Source: Nocardia pneumoniae NBRC 100136 (GTDB taxonomy: Bacteria; Actinomycetota; Actinomycetes; Mycobacteriales; Mycobacteriaceae). From it: DNA of 64,000 nt. How positions within the stretch are numbered: position 1 is the first letter of the stretch. The DNA lies in the NCBI RefSeq assembly GCF_000308755.1, contig NZ_BAGF01000152.1, positions 186,001-250,000 on the forward strand, in the 5' to 3' direction. The stretch itself is not shown here. More model-generated notes on the stretch are below. The model did no database searches, was not told the DNA's origin, and worked only from the letters and a program-made list of their open reading frames with translations.

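Noticed and set aside
15570..64000. A nonribosomal peptide synthetase or polyketide synthase as explanation of the giant frame
   Set aside because: No adenylation, condensation, ketosynthase or carrier-protein motifs were found; the modules are toxin-type enzymes and coiled coils.

Overview
The window comes from a high-GC actinomycete, most likely Nocardia or a close relative. The evidence is the GC-rich third codon positions, GTG starts with AGGAGG-type ribosome binding sites, an ESX (type VII secretion) gene set with an EspG-like chaperone, a WXG100-like protein and a YbaB-like protein, and a divergent pruA/PucR-type regulator pair of the kind known in mycobacteria. No RNA gene, CRISPR array or intact insertion sequence was seen.

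Layout. Bases 1-2016 hold the 5' part of a proline-catabolic P5C dehydrogenase on the minus strand and a divergent PucR-family regulator, with a perfect inverted repeat between them. Bases 2.1-11.7 kb are a patchwork of accessory genes and gene wreckage: a small Cys/His-rich protein, a resolvase-like hypothetical protein, one ABC exporter, a DUF4241 protein, a 515-residue protein with a YezG-like immunity domain, a secreted peptidoglycan-binding protein, and remnants of a fatty-acid desaturase (apparently with a local inversion), an IS5-type transposase, a short-chain dehydrogenase and a second peptidoglycan-binding gene.

Bases 11.75-64 kb look like one co-directional operon: an EspG-like chaperone, a 691-residue acidic/Ala-Pro-Gly-rich ESX-type protein, a 101-residue WXG100-like protein, a YbaB/EbfC-like protein, and then one reading frame that starts at GTG 15570 and is still open at base 64000. 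That is at least 16,143 codons, a protein of roughly 1.7 MDa or more. No in-frame stop was seen, and every stretch I translated reads as sensible protein.

The giant protein starts with a WXG100-like/CpnT-type N-terminal domain, as in ESX-associated polymorphic toxins. A coiled-coil section with a roughly 505-510-residue tandem repeat follows. After that comes a long chain of recognisable enzyme-like folds joined by low-complexity acidic linkers: several GHKL-ATPase-like modules, a zincin with an intact HELGH motif, a degenerate zincin paralogue (HAIGD), a Cys papain/deamidase-like domain, a GT-B glycosyltransferase-like domain, two paralogous arrays of four degenerate GDPD-like barrels, a complete PP2C phosphatase domain, two sigma-70-region-4-like helical segments and a YdcF/DUF218-like domain. 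I read it as an ESX-linked mega-effector or polymorphic toxin built by repeated internal duplication, with many modules apparently inactivated. This function is inference; the reading frame, motifs and repeats are visible in the sequence. The YezG-like and DUF4241 genes a few kilobases upstream are possible immunity genes.
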